64,000 bases of DNA from Aradus depressus. Taxonomy: Eukaryota; Arthropoda; Insecta; Hemiptera; Aradidae. The notes below the pieces were generated by a model that searched no databases, was not told where the DNA came from, and was given only the letters and a program-made list of their open reading frames with translations. The translations under genes and the position numbers were made by a program. Positions 21,420 to 32,090 of the stretch are shown in pieces. Location of the stretch: NCBI GenBank assembly GCA_963662175.1, contig OY759216.1:42487087-42551086 (forward strand), in the 5' to 3' direction. Every line of letters starts with the position of its first letter. Position 1 is the stretch's first letter.

Positions 21420-21860
21420 ATCAATTGCGTTCCTCCAAAGCCAATCAACCGTTACATTCATTAGATCGGCAGTTTTGAGATTTTGAGTAGTCCTCCGCCC
21501 TGATCCCCCCTCCCCTGTGGTTTATTTCGCTGAAAATTGATAGGTGTCGTCCTTATAGGTATTTGAATTTACATTTGAAATTTCGTTTCAATAGATTCAA
21601 TATAACGGCAGTTATTATAGTTTTTGTGTTAAGCCATCCCCTCCCCTTAGGTCGATTTGGCCGATCAATAGGTTCCGGATTCACATATAAAATTTCGTAT
21701 CTATATATTAATTCTATCACGAGTTATCGGGTTCACAGACACACACTTTTTTTTTTTTTGATTTTTGGAATCAGAAGATCGGAAAACAATTCCGTTGAAA
21801 ACCTCGCATCGAATTTTTTACAGATTACATAACTTCTCTATACTTCGCTCGAGAAGTAAA
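21420..21860 (+). repeat. Dispersed repeat DR1, long copy
   Basis: Two successive internal units, each with 'aatttcgt' and a 'tcgatttggccg' type phrase, then 'gttcacagacacacac', a T-run, 'aaaacaattccgttgaaaac' and 'cataacttctctatacttcg'. Confidence 0.75.
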
Positions 21861-22009
21861 GAACATGATGAGTAAATGTGTTCATTTCAAATATAAAGTT
21901 TGAAAACAGAATAACAACAAATAAAGACTAATAACAAAACGAAACTATATTTCTAAGTTGAGGAAGGCGGACATATTGTGGAAACTTGTAATAAATAAAT
22001 AAACAAACT

Positions 22010-22038
22010 TATTTTTGAAATATTGTCTATTCCACTAA

Positions 22039-22090
<52 letters not shown>

Positions 22091-22290
22091 CTACCAGTTT
22101 CGGCTTTACACCATCGTCCGGTCTAGTTATGAACTAAGTTAGTTTGCAGAGAGCGACCCTTTAAATACATCTCAGGTGAAAGGGTCGCACTCAGCAAACT
22201 AACTAGTTCATAACTAGACCTGACGATGGTGTAAGGCCGAAACCGGTAGTTATATATATTTATATCTTTAGTGGAATAGAAACTATATTT
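22010..22290. mobile_element. Palindromic element M2 with two facing hammerhead-like cores
   Basis: Outer arms 'attgtctattccactaaaga', inner arms 'ctaccagtttcggctttaca' / 'gtaaggccgaaaccggtag'. CTGACGA (22220-22226) and GAAA (22239-22242) lie on the plus strand, mirrored on the left arm. The centre holds a second inverted pair ('agtttgc ... gcaaact'). An (AT)n run occupies 22040-22089. Confidence 0.75.
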
Positions 22291-22292
22291 AT

Positions 22293-22490
22293 CATAGAAA
22301 TAGAAAACGTTGTCTATACCAGTTTTCAACGCGACTGCGTCATCAGTGCTACATCAGCAGTTTATTAGTGCGGCATCTGACCAAGTACCAACTCAACACC
22401 GCAATAAACTAGCGATGTACCACAGATTGAAGACACAATTGCTTTGAAAATAAATTCTGATCTAAAATGAAACTGTAGGAAGACATCGTC
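22293..22490 (-). mobile_element. Diverged single-arm copy of the 11.7-kb palindrome family
   Basis: Shares 'atagaaatagaaaacgttgt' and 'accagttttcaacgcgactg' with the 11.7-kb element. On the minus strand it has CTGATGA (22346-22340), a CGC/GCG hairpin and GAAA (22327-22324). Confidence 0.55.
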
Positions 22491-23526
22491 TAAAAGCATG
22501 AAAATATGCCTATATCAATCGGTTAACAATTTGTAGCTAATGCCTCTCGTATAGGAATTGAAATTTCTAGGAATTGGTCACACCTAAGCTCCTACCTTGG
22601 ATTGTCCAGGACTTGATCAAACCTCTGGTATTTAGCGCCCTGTGAAAGCCATTTTGCTGCGTTTAAGCTAAATTGCTAGAAAAATTGATTCATTGATAAC
22701 TAATGGTTATTATTAAGGTATCACTGAACAGATTAAAAGACTTACCAATTAAGTAATTTTATATTTTGAAAAATTATATTTGAAAAAATCAAGTTACAAA
22801 CCATTGTACAAGATCCTATTTTCAAATTTGTGTTCCGGTGCAGGGAAAAATACTGTAAGTCGAGAATTTATTTGTTTGGATTTTGAATAAAAGTTTTGAA
22901 TATTTTGATTGTAAACTTCTTAGATCATAGATTAGGTACTGAAACTGAGGAAAAAAAGGAACGGATATAAATCATGCGCACCCGAGCTCAAGTTGTGGTG
23001 AGTTTCTCTGTCGAGTGATCATGATAGGCTCTATCTCCGACGGCGTATGTACTTCGTTGTGTGAATATTAAAATTATTTCAGATTTTCTAATTGTGATTA
23101 TACTTTAATTACACGGCTATTGTAAGTATTGTAACATGTTGTATAATCACTTTGTGTAAGGCACTTGGAGGGCCGGCCCAAATAAATTGATTAATGTAAG
23201 TATTGTCAAAAAATTAATTGCAACAAATAAATTATAAATAAATCCTCAATTTGGAGGCATCTTCATATTTAACATAACAAAAAATTACCGGATTATGTTA
23301 TTTTAAAATTAATTTTACAGCGACAAACCCTAACCTAATCTCATTGTCTTTTGAAGGAACATCCAACTAGATCCAGCGTTGCTTCACTCAAAAGGAATTA
23401 GAAAATGACAACTTTCTTTCATTTTTAGATTCAATGTGGGTTGGAAAACATGAAATATACCTAAAATTGAATATTCCCGAATAACATATTATGTTGTAAA
23501 AATATAAACAAAAACGAATGTTTTTT
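22491..23526. other. No gene recognised; possible LINE 3' tail
   Basis: 23045-23190 ('gtgtaaggcacttggagggc', 'cggcccaaataaat') looks like a LINE 3' UTR end, but there is no adjoining reverse transcriptase. The rest is AT-rich and anonymous. Confidence 0.3.
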
Positions 23527-23645
23527 AAAAATATTGTCTATTTCACAAGATATATAAAATATATGGGAGTACTGTATTGCTACCATCTTCCCTGTATATA
23601 TACCTTCCATATATTTTATGTATTTTGTGAAATAGACAATATATA
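23527..23645. mobile_element. Palindromic MITE M1, short decayed copy
   Basis: Arms 'attgtctatttcacaaga' and 'ttttgtgaaatagacaatat' surround a shortened centre. The hammerhead-like core is mutated (CATCTTCCC). Confidence 0.65.
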
Positions 23646-23975
23646 TATATATATTTTTTAAATACGTTTTTATATTGTATCCATCTTGAAATGTATATTC
23701 AACAAAATTATGAAACAAAATAAATACAATATGCAGATTTTTAAAAAAATACAAGGCACACTGTGAAAGTTATAATAATATATAACAAAAATAAATAATA
23801 CATTTTAATAAATAAAATAAATACAGAATTCAGAAACTATAATTTAGAACATTAAAATTATTATATGTGTATTCATTTATATATCAAGGCTATGTTGGCC
23901 AAAGGAACTCAGTATGAACGAGTATCCTACTCACATTCTCTACTATATACAAGTATATATTCTATTTTCAATAAG

Positions 23976-25436
23976 TTATGTTGGCTGTGCTTTTATAGTT
24001 TGTTGTGAAAGTTTTTTAACAAGCAAAGCTGCTTGGTTGGGAGCTTGTTGTGAATTTGGATTAGGAACGGAATGTAAATTTGAATTTACAGAAGTTACTA
24101 AAAAAGGGTAGTTTTTGTACTTTGATATAACTGACATAATTTCGGATTTGGCCTGTAGTTTACTATGAGAGGGCACTCCCTTTAGATCCTTCACTAACGA
24201 CAACAAAAATAGTTTATCCTCATCGTCCGCCAGTTGCGCATCCAGTATTGTCTGCTGTTCAACACTTTTGTGCAGAACTTCGCACAATTTTTGTACATAT
24301 GGCTTGTCTTCTGCCTCTGTCAGCTTTGGCTTCTTTCCTGGTGGTTGTTCTTCTATTTTCTCAGGTTCTCCAGGAATGTTATTTTGCGATGATGTATCTT
24401 CTTCATCGTCATCATTTAAATCAGGGCTGAAAAATAATAAATGTATGTTAATAATTTTATATAGTTACTATGAAGATGGGTTGTAGTGAGAAGTGATTAT
24501 TTCACAGGTTGAAAAATAAAATATAGTCTCACAGATTGTATTGCTGTTTGCAAGCCGGCTTTCGAGGTTGCCCTATCAGACTGCCTGATGAGGGTAACCT
24601 CGAAAACCGGCTAGCAAATATAAATACATGCTCTTCTACTGGCCCCAAGCGGCCTGCCATTCCCCTTCCACTTCCAACAGCCCCAAGGGACATGATTCAC
24701 CGGTCTCGCTATAAGAGTGGAGTAGTTAAAAGTGCAGTGAGAATAATACAATAGTACAATCATTAAACGCTGTTGTATTGTAATATATTGACAAACGTTA
24801 TTAATTTAGCATAGCAACGACCTTATTCCGGAGTCTGACCCGTGCTCATATAATAATAAGGTAATACCTTCTTTATGATACTTAACATTTTCGCTGAGGT
24901 ATTGGGAAATACTTAATAAAAATATATAATAAAATATAAAATTAAATACTGTCTATTTCACAAGGTATATACATGGGAGTACTTTCGGTATTGTTACCAT
25001 CTTCAGCCACGACTTAACAAATACAGTAAAACCCCTCTTTACAGACACCCCTCTCCGACGGAAACCTCTCCTTATGGACAATGTTCGATGTCCCGCCCCG
25101 AAGTATCGAAAAACAATGTATTTTTATCCCCCTCGCAACGGACACCCCTCTAACGGTCGAGGACAACCAATTTTTTTTGTCATCAAGAGATAAATTTACC
25201 TCTCCTAAGCAGACACTTACAAAATAATTCATTTGAAAAATGTAATTTTAAATACTTTTTATTCGTGGAATTTGCTGTTTGTGAAACACGTTATATATAT
25301 GTGAATAAAACAAACTTATTTTTGAAATATTGTCTATTCCACTAAAGATATATATATATACAACTACCGGTTTCGGCTTTATACCATCGTCAGGTCTAGT
25401 TGTGAACTGACGATGGTATAAAGCCGAAACCGGTAG

Positions 25437-25467
<31 letters not shown>

Positions 25468-27214
25468 TTTTGGAATAGACAATATTTAAAAAATAAGTTT
25501 GTTTTATTCATTTATTACAAGTTTCCACAATATGTCCGCGTTCCTCAACTTAGAAGTTGTTATATATATGTACCTACATACATATAATCATTTTTTTTTA
25601 AACCCTTCTCAACGGACAATTTTCTTCGTCCCGTGACTGTCCGTTGCATTGCAGAGGGGTTTTACTGTACAATACTGGTATTTGTTAAGTCGTGGCTGAA
25701 GATGGTAGCAATACCCAAAGTAATCCCATCTATTTATCTTGTGAAATAGACAATATTTTTAAAGAACATTCGTTTTTCTTTATATTTTTATTACCTTCCT
25801 TGTCTTTTAACACGTTTACTTACTGTTTCAATTGTACATTTAAAGTAGAGGTGGACATGAGAAGCAGAAACACTTGGTGACCCGGAGAAGGAGCCTAACT
25901 CACACTATAATTTCTGGTGAATCACCTGACAATATACTTTCATAGCTAACTAATTAACTGAATTTCCTGTCTTCCTCTACAACCAATTTGGTTCAAAATC
26001 AATTAGTATCTTATTCAAGGAATTCTGAATCCTCACACTACATACATTTCGTTCTTCTGTTATTGACGTTAGCACTTGACTAAGTATGCGCCCCCTCCCA
26101 CTGTTGCTGCTCCACCCACATATCCCAACGCGCGTGACTTCAGCCTAGTGAACACAAACCATATGTACCTCTTTGTCTTACAACTAGTACTGTTGCTTAC
26201 TTCCAGGAGTCCCGATTGAAGGAAGACGTGGTCTCAGTAGCCTCCTCTGAAGAGCAGGGCAATAAGAACGACAAATCATCAAAATATACATATTTCCTAC
26301 GAAATCCTGTATCCTTCCTTTTCCTTATATCTCTTGTGAAACAACTTCTTAAATTTCTCCATTTCTTCTGAAACCATCTTCCTGTAATTTACAAATATAT
26401 TTATTACCATTATACAACCTATAAATTTTCCAGAATATTGTCCCCCCCTTCCCCGTAACATAAGATTCCATGAATTACAATATGTGCCTATAACTTCATT
26501 AATGTATCAATTTATTAGTTAAAAAATATATTTTCAAATACATTAAAAAAATGTGAAAAAATCAAGTTATTTATAAAAAAAAAAATGTAGTGAAGTAAAG
26601 AAAACTTCATGAACATATTATAATTAGTTTGGTTTAGTGCTTATGACTCATGCCCGGGCTTTAACTACAAGGTCATATCGCCTACTACCTGAGCGCTCTT
26701 TTGTCACTTTGGCGGACATGAGCCCGACGCTACTTCAGGTAACCTAAATTTTGCCTACTCTAAATTTTTATTCACCTAGGCTAGGGGACTTACCCTTTGA
26801 TAAATTTGGCTGAAAATTAATAAGTGCGTCTTCAGAGGGTTCTGGTTACAACTATAAAGTTGCGTCGATACTTTCGGGAGTTCTCTTGTTCACAGACACA
26901 CACACAGTATGACAGAAATTGTTTTCATCTTTGCAATCTCCGGATCGACTACTTTACTTCCGCTAAACTTCGTAAAGCTAGAGAAGTAAATAGATGAATA
27001 AAATATTGTTTAGGTAGTACGTACCAATTTCATTTCTCGTTTGAATGTCAAAATCATCAAATCCGTCGTAGAGCTGACGACACACTTCCATCCAAGCCTC
27101 CCATCGTTTGGTCCTATCGTTGTAGTCGTCCTCGGAGGGGTCCCACAGGACTGTCTGTCTACGAACTGATTGAATGAACTTTTCTGTATCGATGACGTCG
27201 TCAGGTGACCCCAT
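23976..27214 (-). CDS. MADF-BESS protein, three exons, 273 residues
   Basis: Exons on the minus strand are 27214-27025, 26381-26201 and 24426-23976. Donors are GTACGT and GTAAGC; acceptors are TAAATTACAG and TTATTTTTCAG. Phases are 1 and 2 and match exactly, leaving one frame from ATG to TAA. Residues about 10-115 are a MADF domain: DTEKFIQSVRRQTVLWD, then after the intron WFQKKWRNLRSCFTRDI and YVYFDDLSFLLP. An acidic/Pro-Lys linker (DDDEEDTSS ... PPGKKPKL) follows, with a likely nuclear localisation patch, and then a BESS motif near 195-235 (DEDKLFLLSLVKDL). MADF binds DNA and BESS links to protein partners, so it is probably a nuclear transcription/chromatin regulator. The intron inside MADF has the same place and phase as in the genes at 38.9-44.0 kb and 17.0 kb. 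Introns contain SINE1, DR1 and nested MITEs. Expression is not shown. Confidence 0.8.
24540..24622. mobile_element. Short palindrome with hammerhead-like core, in intron
   Basis: 'gcaagccggctttcgaggtt' faces 'aacctcgaaaaccggctagc' across a 15-bp centre. The plus strand has CTGATGA (24585-24591), a hairpin GG-GTAA-CC and GAAA (24602-24605). The opposing core is mutated to CTGATAG. Confidence 0.6.
25024..25667. mobile_element. Pogo/Tigger-like MITE nested in M1
   Basis: Ends CAGTAAAACCCCTCT ... AGAGGGGTTTTACTG are exact inverted repeats, flanked by TA (25022-25023, 25668-25669). It contains the M2 palindrome at 25297-25510. Confidence 0.9.
25297..25510. mobile_element. Palindromic element M2 with two facing hammerhead-like cores
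   Basis: Arms 'aaacaaacttatttttgaaa' and 'aaaaaataagtttgtttt' lie outermost. Inner cores: plus strand CTGACGA 25407-25413 with GAAA 25426-25429; minus strand CTGACGA 25393-25387 with GAAA 25374-25371. The stem II hairpin is short (GG ... CC). Confidence 0.8.
26640..26985. repeat. SINE1 3' half (minus) followed by DR1 (plus), in intron 1 of the 24-27 kb gene
   Basis: 26640-26786 matches the SINE1 body in reverse ('tgcccgggctttaactacaa', 'aaatttttattcacctaggc'). 26800-26985 matches DR1 ('ggttctggttacaactataa', 'gttcacagacacacac'). Confidence 0.75.
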
Positions 27215-27215
27215 C

Positions 27216-27310
27216 GTTTGGTTCTATCGTAGTCGTCCTAGAGGACTGTGACCACGAATTGACTGAATAAACTTTTCTGATGACGTCGTCACATATCCAA
27301 CAGAAGTCTC
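27216..27310 (-). pseudogene. Decayed tandem duplicate of the adjacent first MADF exon
   Basis: On the minus strand 'gacgacgtcatcagaaaagt' and 'attcagtcaattcgtgg' repeat the start of the real exon ('gacgacgtcatcgatacaga', 'attcagtcagttcgtag'), followed by 'cctctaggacgactacgata', a shortened version of the exon's next part. The duplicate has a deletion and lacks an ATG in register. Confidence 0.75.
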
Positions 27311-27569
27311 CCGTACAACTGATGCCGTGTCTCCCCCTGGTCGTGCGACGACTGGAGGGGGTAGACGACATGTCGCGCTGCAGGTTTCCTGTTTACTGAG
27401 TCCCAACAAAGCCCGGTAGATGCCACTACCCTCTCAACACTAGTATTCCCTGTATTCTTGCGATCAGTGGCGCTGGGAGAGTATTCAAAAACAGATTTTA
27501 TACATATTATAAAATGTTATTTTTCTATTTGTTTCATATATTGATAACAAATAAAAAAAGTTGTACGTG

Positions 27570-28355
27570 AATCACTGACAGTGTACTTCCCCAGAACGAA
27601 TTAATCAATTAACGTTTTGCACCCACTCCAGCCGACCGTTTGGGCTATTAATCAATAGTTGACTTACCGCATGCTAAATCCTCATACTAAATTTTGTGTC
27701 AATAAATTCATTTACATCGATAGTTATTAGGATTTTTTCCTTCTGAGGGCGCCGGTAGAAACCCGACCGAGGCCCTTAGTTTATTCATCTGGGAGGTAAA
27801 ATAAACTTAAGCACGCTTTCTTGGCGTATGATGTCAGGTACTCGTTAGAGACCCCTGTCCTAGGTGAATAAAATTTTAGGACTCCCGGAGTAGAGTCGGG
27901 CTCATGTCCACCAGAGTGACGAAAGAGTGTTCTGGTAGTAGACGATATGACCTCGTAGTTAAAGTCCGGGCATGAGTCATAAAACCTAACCTAACCTTTT
28001 TTCCTTCATACGATTTTGTCTGCAAATATGTTTTCAAATTGATACATTTATTATATCGGCAGTTATTGGGGTTTTTGAGTGGTGCCATCCTCTGATCCTA
28101 CCCTCCACTTCGGCTGATTCCCTCGAAAAATATAGTCCTTATAGGGTTTAGAATACACTTATGAAATTTCGTGCCAATACAATCATTACAACGGCAGTAA
28201 TTAAAGTTTTCTTGTTAAGCCTCACCCTTAATTCCCCTCTTCTCTTTGACTTAAAATCAATAAGTGTCTTTAGAGGGTTCTGGATACACATATATAAATC
28301 CGTGTCGACACACTCATTCTATCGTGAGTTATCGTGTTCACAGACACTCACTTAA
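27570..28355 (+). repeat. DR1 - SINE1 - DR1 cluster
   Basis: DR1 at 27570-27735; a SINE1 with deleted head at 27745-27994 ('gggcgccggtag' joined to 'aacccgaccgaggcccttag'); DR1 again at 28010-28355. The SINE appears to have landed inside one DR1 copy. Confidence 0.75.
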
Positions 28356-29257
28356 AATCCACCATTTAAGAAATATGGTTAAGGCTATATCTGCGAGCAC
28401 ATATGACCTATCTACATCTCGGTTGACTTCTTCTAGGTTCAAAGGTTATAAAGTGATTGATGCGACAGACATCGTGAACTAAGGGTTCTTTTTTTATTAT
28501 AAAAAAAAGCGAAAGTACAACTATCCGTTTTCTTGAAATGTGCCTTACAGTAAACTTATACTAACATATTTATTCAATTTGTTGAAAATAAAAAACAAAA
28601 TTATTCAGTTTGCAACATCAATAGTTCCTTATCTTATCACCAGAAGTCCAAATTCTACATAAAAAAATGTTCTGTTTGTAAACAATTAAAATTAAGCTTC
28701 TTATCTCGTTATCTTGATCTTGATGCTCATGAAATAACATTATTTCTTTATATTTCCTATCTTATTTCAACTTACATGAAGAGTACTTACCTGTTTTATT
28801 TTATTTCCTTTCTCAAGCGTGTTATACTTTTGAATCCTCTCTAGTCTTGAGCATTAACCAGATCCCGAGCTCCGTCTACAAACATAGACGGGTGATGTTG
28901 TACAAACGCAAGCTGCATACATACTTTATTAATGATCATTACTATTGCCATTGTTCCAACAACAAAATTGACTGAAACCATTTTACATTGAAGTGAACTA
29001 GTAGATAGAAATCATTTAGGTACCTATAATTGACCAAAATGCTGGTTTTATTGTTTTATATAATTGTATGAGAAATTTAAGCTCTCAAATTTCAAAATTA
29101 TGAATCGTATACGTAAACTTGTAACCGTTTTAAAAATAGTTATATAAATAATATTAAATTACATTAAAAAAAGTTGCTTACTAAAAAAAGTAAATTGAGG
29201 TTAAGTAGTAAAAGAGGAAAGAAACACACACAAAAAAATCACATTCACAAACTAATA
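28356..29257. other. No gene recognised
   Basis: AT-rich. A 60-bp phrase near 28860-28925 ('gatcccgagctccgtctaca', 'gggtgatgttgtacaaacg') is echoed near 38018-38072, so it is a small dispersed repeat, possibly a coding relic. Confidence 0.35.
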
Positions 29258-29820
29258 ACAGTAAACTCTCCCTTATCCGGCGTTGCCGGGATCGACGTGA
29301 CGCCGGATAACGGAAATCATCAATTAATGAGAAAAAATATAATTAAAGCATTAAAAAAAAGTGTTTTTTAGGTGAGCTAAGGAATAAAACACGTATGTAT
29401 TTTGTTGGTAACATTTATTAAATTGACAAATATGTACATACATACTACTTTACTAGTTAAGTGTTCATTTCCCGATAAGACGATATTGTTGTGCCAAGGA
29501 CGGGACGATACTTTTTTTTTTTAATTCTAGGAAACATTTTTTATAAATGTTTGATTTTCAACTATGAATTTATTTTAATTTATTTATAGGATATTAGTGA
29601 AGTAATAAAATATTGTATTAGCGTTCCCTTCATTATAAATACAATGTACATATGTATGTATGTACAATAAAAATACATAAAAGATGCGTGAGTTACGGAA
29701 GTATTATGTGCTCGTAAATACACGTGGCTCATATAATTGATAATCTAATAATTGAATGTTAATTTTAGTTTAACAAATTTGATATTATTTTGCGAGCACC
29801 GGATAAGGGGAGAGTACTGT
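29258..29820. mobile_element. Pogo/Tigger-like MITE
   Basis: Inverted ends ACAGTAAACTCTCCCTTATC ... GATAAGGGGAGAGTACTGT with internal 'ccggcgttgccgg'. TA-type flanks are imperfect on the left. There is no transposase. Confidence 0.75.
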
Positions 29821-31202
29821 AGTTTGAAATTTGGAAGCTGTACACTCATTATTCACGTGAAGCAGAGTAAATGTAGCAAGGAGCAGAATAACAGGTCGGT
29901 GAGTAATAGGTGATATTAATCAATCAATAAAATATGATATTATTTAATTTAAGTAGTATTCTGTCAGTGTTAGAGAATAACTGACTGCTAAATTGCAATT
30001 TATACTCAGCTAAATCGATCGGTCTCAGTATTCAATTGCCCGCAAAGCTCAAATTGCAAGCAGGATATGCCTAATTCGGGAAATTATTAAGCTAATAACT
30101 ATTTTGTTATCAAACAAAACTGATAGTTTGGCATTATAAGAAGACATGCATATTACAATTGAGTGTGTGCTCATGTATATATTGTATTAAGAAGTATTTA
30201 AAACTCTTAGAAGATACCGTTTATAATTTGTCTACAATTTATAATCAACATCATTAATGTGTCTAAAAAATACAGAAATTTTACGCTCAAGATTACTTTG
30301 AAAAAAAAAAGGCAGAAAATATAAAATACCTACATGTTATTTTTACATAATTTCGTTAAGTTGAAAAACAATTTAGGGTGAACACGAATTTGTGTTAAAC
30401 GCCCCTTTAAGATTTACAATGAAAAATTTTATCTCAATATATTTCTGTGTTTAGATACACAATTCAATACTTTTGAAACCTTGACAAACAATGTAACAAT
30501 CGACTCTCACTGCGGGATTGCCTAGATGCCGCAATGAAGGAGTCTGTCTTTCGGATGGGACGTTAAGCGATGGTCCCGAACCGGTATGATATCAGGTAGT
30601 CGTTAAAGACCCCTACCCTAAATGAATAATTTAGGGTAGGCAAAATTTAGGACTCTCATAGTAGAGTCGGGCTCATGTCCACCAGAGTGAGAAAAGAGCG
30701 ATCTGGTAGTAGGCGATATGACCTCGTAGTTAAAGCCCGGGCAGTCACAATAACTAACTATATGTTCATGTAAAGCTGCAATGGTTGGATTTTATTCCTC
30801 TCAATGTAGAAATTGTAAAAGCTTGGAGATTCGAATGCTTATTCCTAAATAAACACATATTTTGGAATGAATGTTCTTATGGTAAGTTTTACGGCGACAT
30901 CCTTGGTTTTCCCAGCTTCGAATGTGTGAGTAATAATTAACTCCCGACAAAAGAAAAAATAACTACTTGTTATAACAAACAATTTTCCCCAAATAAACAG
31001 TGAAATACAGCCGGTCAAAAAATATATTTATTCAGAATTAGTGACACATTTTTGCTCACCCCACTAGTCTGATCACTAAATGAATTACATTTCACATTGT
31101 CAGCAGAAGTAGCAGTAAAACACAGAGGTATATTTAAACATTTTACTTGACAATCAAACTTAAATGGTTTATTATGTTAGAGAAATAGTTTCAACTTACT
31201 GT
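29821..31202. other. No gene; contains a SINE1 fragment
   Basis: 30549-30742 is SINE1 lacking its head ('cggatgggacgttaagcgat' to 'agttaaagcccgggc'). The remainder is anonymous AT-rich sequence. Confidence 0.5.
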
Positions 31203-31536
31203 TTACATGCTATAAGGTCCATTTGACATCTCATCTAATTTTTCTTCATTGATGTTATTCGTTAGGCTCGAAAAAGTGCATAACAGTGTAGTACACAGAA
31301 ACATTAAATTACACTGAATAAATATTAAAGAAACAACATACAAATATAAAACTTCTATGGTATAACTTATTTTGAAAACAATACAATTTATACACATTTA
31401 AGGTCCAGAAAGAATGTTCATGAAACAAAAACTTTAATTTAATTATTATGAACACTTTGTGATGTTTGGTAGCAGTTAAATTTACGTAACCTCTCTGCTT
31501 CATAAAGCGAGCCATGGTGGATCTGTGATCCGACAT
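31203..31536 (-). other. Possible small gene, unrecognised
   Basis: A GCCGCC-ATG context at about 31536 opens MSDHRSTMARFMKQRGYV. A second frame ends EEKLDEMSNGPYSM-stop at 31203, followed by AACA-GTAAGT, a good donor. I cannot join the pieces into a convincing protein or name a family. It is divergent from the MADF gene starting at 32091. Confidence 0.2.
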
Positions 31537-31884
31537 GGCGGCAGGGTCTTAAACCTTTACTCAAGGTTACCTCAATTCATGTTTTTGAATGACATAACAT
31601 AAAATACACAAAAAAAATGTAAGTAATAGGCCGGGTTGAGTTGATGAAGAGGTTTTAGTAAATTAGTAATATGCTTGGTCGGTTTTGAACCTGTTTACAT
31701 AGGCTAATATATCAACCATATTTGATCATGGATCCGGTGTAGTTAATAAATTTAATTGTATTACGATTTTATAACAAACCACGTTTACTATGTTAGGTGA
31801 TGCATCAAACGAGTTATGTGTGTATTGGGGTGTTGGTGTTTCGCACATATACTGCTACTATATAGCTACTCGACTGGCAAATTG

Positions 31885-32058
31885 ATTCACGGCCCACTCG
31901 ACTAGGGCGCCGGGTCTCCCTCAGTCGAGTCGTGTTCATACTGGCGAGTGGTCTTATACGTCATGTCCCCTTACCATCCTCCCCTCCACCAACTCCACTC
32001 TCCTCCCCACTCGACCGTATACACTGGGTCACCCTCAGTCGAGTCTAGTTGGTACTAG
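31885..32058 (+). promoter_or_regulatory. Duplicated GC-rich segment just upstream of the MADF gene
   Basis: Two related blocks, 'cactcgactagggcgccggg ... cagtcgagtcgtgttcata' (about 31888) and 'cactcgaccgtatacactgg ... cagtcgagtctagttggta' (about 32010), each carry an inverted GACTCGACTG / CAGTCGAG pair. The position suggests the promoter or a transposon end. Confidence 0.4.
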
Positions 32059-32090
32059 TGGTACGTACTTCTCTTGTTCTTCAGTTTAAG

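Larger units (their letters stand above)
24955..25762. mobile_element. Palindromic MITE M1, split by a pogo-like MITE
   Basis: The left arm (24955-25021) has CTGAAGA/GAAA on the minus strand (25006-24983); the right arm (25670-25762) has CTGAAGA at 25696 and CAAA in place of GAAA. The insertion at 25024-25667 separates them; both arms resume the consensus '...gacttaacaaata'. Confidence 0.8.
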
